Assembly: GCA_028554645.1 (NCBI GenBank)
Contig: JAQOOI010000021.1
Coordinates: forward strand, 682,001 to 746,000
Reading direction: 5' to 3'
Source of the DNA: Omphalotus guepiniiformis
Taxonomy: Eukaryota > Basidiomycota > Agaricomycetes > Agaricales > Omphalotaceae
Length of the DNA stretch: 64,000 nucleotides
Shown one piece after another: positions 60,801 through 64,000 of this stretch (the stretch's first letter is position 1; each line of letters starts with the position of its first letter). A program made the translations under genes and the position numbers. The notes under the pieces are model-generated. The model made no database searches. It had not been told where the DNA came from and saw only the letters and a list, made by a program, of their open reading frames with translations.

Positions 60801-61603
60801 CCAGATGTAAGATCTGTAAATTCCGAAAGACCCATCGAAGCGCGTTTACGAGGTTTAGAGGGTGAATGAGAAGAGTTTGAAGACGAGGAATGTGTGGATG
60901 TGATGCCAAGAAGAGCTTTTCCTGGCGAAGCAGGTGCTGAGATAAGGCGGGTCCGGTTGCGTTTGGGGGTAGCGGGACGAGAGGTGGTTACATGTTGCTC
61001 CCGCTCGGTTTCGGAGCCGGAATGAGGGGGTTCGGGCTTTTGACGCCGAGAGGAGGTTGAAGATGAGGAATCGGATGCGAAGGATGGAAGAGAGTGGCGA
61101 GGATTTGTACTGGGCGAAGGGGTATTCATACGAGAATAAGACGATAATTTGTCAATAGTCATCTTCGTTCTCTCCTTCAAGCTCAAAGCTCGCTGTATTG
61201 CCAACGTATTCTCATTGGGCTTGAGCGAGTGGCGACGATTCAGCCTAGCCGTATCGTCTTCGTCATTTTCGTTTCCAAAGTCATGGTCATTGTCGTCGTA
61301 GTCGTCGAGTTGCTCATGGGTGAATGCAGAATGGAATTTCTTGACATTGTCTGCATTGAGCATGCTCGCCGTCGACCTCTTTGTATTTGTATTGCGTAAA
61401 GCAATGCTAGCTGGATCGCCTGTGCTGCCGCTTCCTGTTGAATTTGTCGCTGGTGGTGAAGGGAGCCCTGAACCGTTTGAGCTCACTGGGCTCGGCGGCT
61501 CAGGTAAATCTGGTATTCCAGGTGGTGTAGAGCCCAGAATAAGTGGATCTGTTCCGAGGTATACGGCAGAATTTGGTCGACGCTGTTTTGAGCGAGTCGT
61601 CAT
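57864..61603 (-). CDS. Large Ser/Arg-rich low-complexity protein, uncharacterised
   Basis: Two exons make one protein of about 1,230 residues. Exon 1 runs from MTTRSKQRRPNSAVYLGTDP (61603) to DRNGTNEI. An intron starting GTAAGC and ending TTTCTAG joins in phase to SIVEPSTPHHSTTTARPSSM. Most of the length is Ser, Thr, Pro and Arg with SP-rich patches (STNPRHSLPSF, SPGKALLGI). A run of DRDRDLDRDRERDKER and acidic EDEEDDEEGGVD follow. The one segment that looks folded is a helical region near KLLQDSLRMFETHVSRI, LLRNAQSIVNAAEKLNALL and SDELVRSVTDFLLGVGRAV, possibly a coiled-coil or cytoskeletal domain. No family was recognised. Highly phosphorylatable; a scaffold role is a guess. Confidence 0.75.
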
Positions 61604-64000
61604 CGAGTTGTATAAGGAGACCGCCCACTGCAGAAGGAACAAAAAAGAATCGAGCGAAAGCTAGCAGGAACAAAAGGGCATAGAGGCCGCCTTCGTCGAC
61701 CCGAGCGACGACGGCGAGCTTTAAAAAGAGTCGACGAACAGAAAAGAAAAGCTGGGCCTGGAGGCAATAGAAGAACAGAAACGGTAATTCAGTAACCTCG
61801 CGACAGTGGCAAGCCGTAGTCGTTGAATATAAACAACAAACAAACACGCTGTCTCTCCCTCTGGCAACACTCTGGACTATATGTAATTCAAATATTTCAA
61901 ACATGAAGTTGAAACAGGCATTACTCCTTAGACTGTCTTGGTGTCTCTCGCGGGGGCGTGGTCCTCAGCAGGAGAAGTGTTGGTTGTATTGGACTACTGG
62001 GACGTTTCTTAGTCTACCTCGTCGTCAACACGTTCTGCAAAGATCGTTCAAGAGCAGCCAGCTAGTGGAAGATCGCATACGCGCAGTACGCTTCTACTTT
62101 GAACACAGATGCAATCTATGTTCTTGAAACTTGAACTCTCACTACGGACTAGAGAATCTATTCCATCCTCATTGCGGAACAAGCGGCTTTTTCGCAAAGC
62201 ACTCTTTGGCCGAGGACGAGGACAAACTATAACCGCATTTGCAAGCTGCTGTATCGTTCAACCACACTCTGGCCCGTGCTTTGCCGTATGGGATATTGCC
62301 ATGGTTGCCCTTGCTTATGCTGGCGTCCTCAATATACCCCAAGAAACGTGGACCGATGATGGACGGACCGGAGGGTTCTGGTTTTCAGTGCTCGTACCCT
62401 CATTTTCACCAGCTTCGATCAACAACCACTCGCCTGCACGCGCATCCTTATTTCCAACAACTCGATCTTGAATCACGGACTGGGAAGCGCACTTGCCAAG
62501 GTGCGAGATGACATTCCGCAATCCCCAATTTGACTGGGCCTCCGCACTCAACAATTAAGAGTCGTCAGGGTGCGACAAATATTGCCCCAACCAAAGGATG
62601 GATCAATAGAACTCTTAGTGAGCGAACAAGTGTTCTCGCGGTCGGTAGGCCTCAATGACCACCCCAATTGAAACAAACTCATCAAGAGGTGGCATCAGAA
62701 TTGGCGGCCTCCAGAGTACCATTTGGTGACCACACGGAAATATTATGCTCACCTTCGGTTGCAGAGTTTAACACTGACAACAAATTTTCCGAGCTTCAAG
62801 AAAGAAGGTCTTCTTTCGTCTTTAGCATTACGCTTTTCCTTTCTGCGGCGCTTCAAAAAAGTATGGCTTCCAAAGAAAGAGGTTTATCAATCTTCATGTC
62901 TTCCGCCAAGGGCAGTAGTATACCAGTTGCAGGGATCGGATGTCTTGTACGCCGTAGGATCCCGCTAATGGTGAGTTTTCTGTCACATGTCCTTGAAGAA
63001 TCAACTCGCTCACTTGCTGGCTAGAGACCTCAATCGATCTATAGGAAGGCAAGAAAAGAGATGTGAATATATGCGTACCATCTCTCCAAACTATAAGTGA
63101 CCTTGGACCAAAGTAATTGAATCACGAGCACTGACAACTCTACCCCATGGGGTGTAAATCAAGACGTTCCAAGATCTCCTGTCACCGAACAAGGAGACAG
63201 AGAAGGAAGCCGCGATGGCCGAATGAAGGCCCTGTTCAGTCTGAGCGCAGGTGAGCGTTCAATACATCGAATTCCATTCTAAGCGAGACGCCACGTACGG
63301 AGCATCACGCTGATAATATCATTCATATATATCAAGCTTGTACTCGTGAGTTTCCACACAGAACGTTCAGGTTCATCAAGCCCTAAGAAGTCGTTCGCAA
63401 AGCTCCGGTGCAGCCTATGTATATAGCTACCATGGCACCTTTCAACAATCAGAAAGAGTGGAGTGGGTATTGCAATGATGAAACTGTGTACTGTATGTTG
63501 AAAAGTTCAAAGTGCGTTTATATTATACTGGGACATCGATCGAGTTGAAGGTACGTTCATGGAAATCATAGTTGTGGAAGGGCACACCAATTGGAGATTT
63601 GCTCAGATTATAGGACCCCTCTTTTGAAATACATCGTTTGTGTGAAGAAGAAAGGCAATGTCAGGTACGAAAGACTGAGGCTGGGGTAATGGTTCGACAA
63701 GCCATGTAGTCTGGTATCAGTAATTAGGCCTTGAGCTTAGGATGCATAAGACTTGTTGTTTAGATATAGCGGCTCGGAGCTACAAGTATAATCTTATAAT
63801 CTTTCTTAACTACCGGAAAAATCCTATAGTAGGCTGACGAGTATCACCCACTCTATGAAGCCGCTGCTACAATGGTAGATCGCACATCTGGAACGCTGGG
63901 CCTCTCATTGGCCAGTATCGCTCCGTCAACAAATCGGCTGTCCTCTACCGACGGTACCGGCCTCCTCGTCCTATGTAACCGCCGGCAATATGTAATCTAT
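61604..64000. other. 2.4-kb right end without recognisable gene
   Basis: Holds the promoter of the Ser/Arg-rich gene. Open frames at 62109-62511 and 62668-63024 (+) show no family features and no good splice continuation. They may be decayed coding sequence. Nothing was recognised between 63.1 and 64.0 kb. Confidence 0.4.

Overview
The window is nuclear DNA of a mushroom-forming basidiomycete (Agaricomycete). The evidence is the gene structure (many GT-AG introns of about 45-90 bases) and the gene content: a FunK1-type fungal kinase, an Agaricomycete-style F-box protein, a DUF2235 lipase-like protein, TGS1, EBP2, a RecQ helicase and MFS transporters. No tRNA, rRNA or CRISPR array was seen. 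All calls come from reading translations, splice sites and repeats by eye; no database search was run.

Layout. Bases 1-22 kb are ordinary host sequence: the 3' part of an MFS transporter and a decayed copy of it (about 3.5-4.6 kb) flanking an F-box gene; a RecQ helicase (-); a DUF2235 protein (+); an unrecognised Cys-rich protein (+); ribosome-biogenesis factor EBP2 (+); a second MFS transporter (-); a palindromic foldback element at 19.3 kb; and a tiny six-exon gene for a Cys-rich-tail protein with an 11-base microexon. Bases 49.2-64 kb are host again: a Ser-rich unknown, FunK1 kinase, TGS1 and a large low-complexity Ser/Arg protein, followed by 2.4 kb without a recognisable gene.

The main discovery lies between. 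A sulfite oxidase gene (-) is cut in two. Exons 1-3 are at 48.75-49.24 kb and the remaining exons at 22.45-24.54 kb. The halves fit in splice phase, and the donor side and acceptor side of one intron now lie 24.2 kb apart. An 11-base direct repeat brackets 24,116 bases. Removing that segment and one repeat copy leaves a normal 87-base intron. So a large mobile segment appears to have inserted into (and duplicated) the exon 3 donor site of a housekeeping gene.

The inserted segment carries, left to right: a T5orf172/GIY-YIG-like gene (-); a 62/72-base minisatellite; a Helitron Rep-PIF1 helicase (-) with a ubiquitin-protease-like C-terminal domain and one apparent frameshift; a repeat-rich divergent promoter region; a 919-residue unknown (+); a 2-oxoglutarate/Fe(II) oxygenase (+) resembling the TET/JBP class; a multi-exon Ser/Pro-rich unknown (-); another multi-exon unknown (+); and 88-base tandem repeats near the right end. 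Near-palindromes centred on TTATAA recur upstream of the 919-residue ORF and again upstream of the oxygenase, suggesting shared control. The gene set looks like a Helitron-associated cargo module; whether Helitron activity moved all of it is unresolved, because an 11-base target duplication is not a Helitron hallmark.
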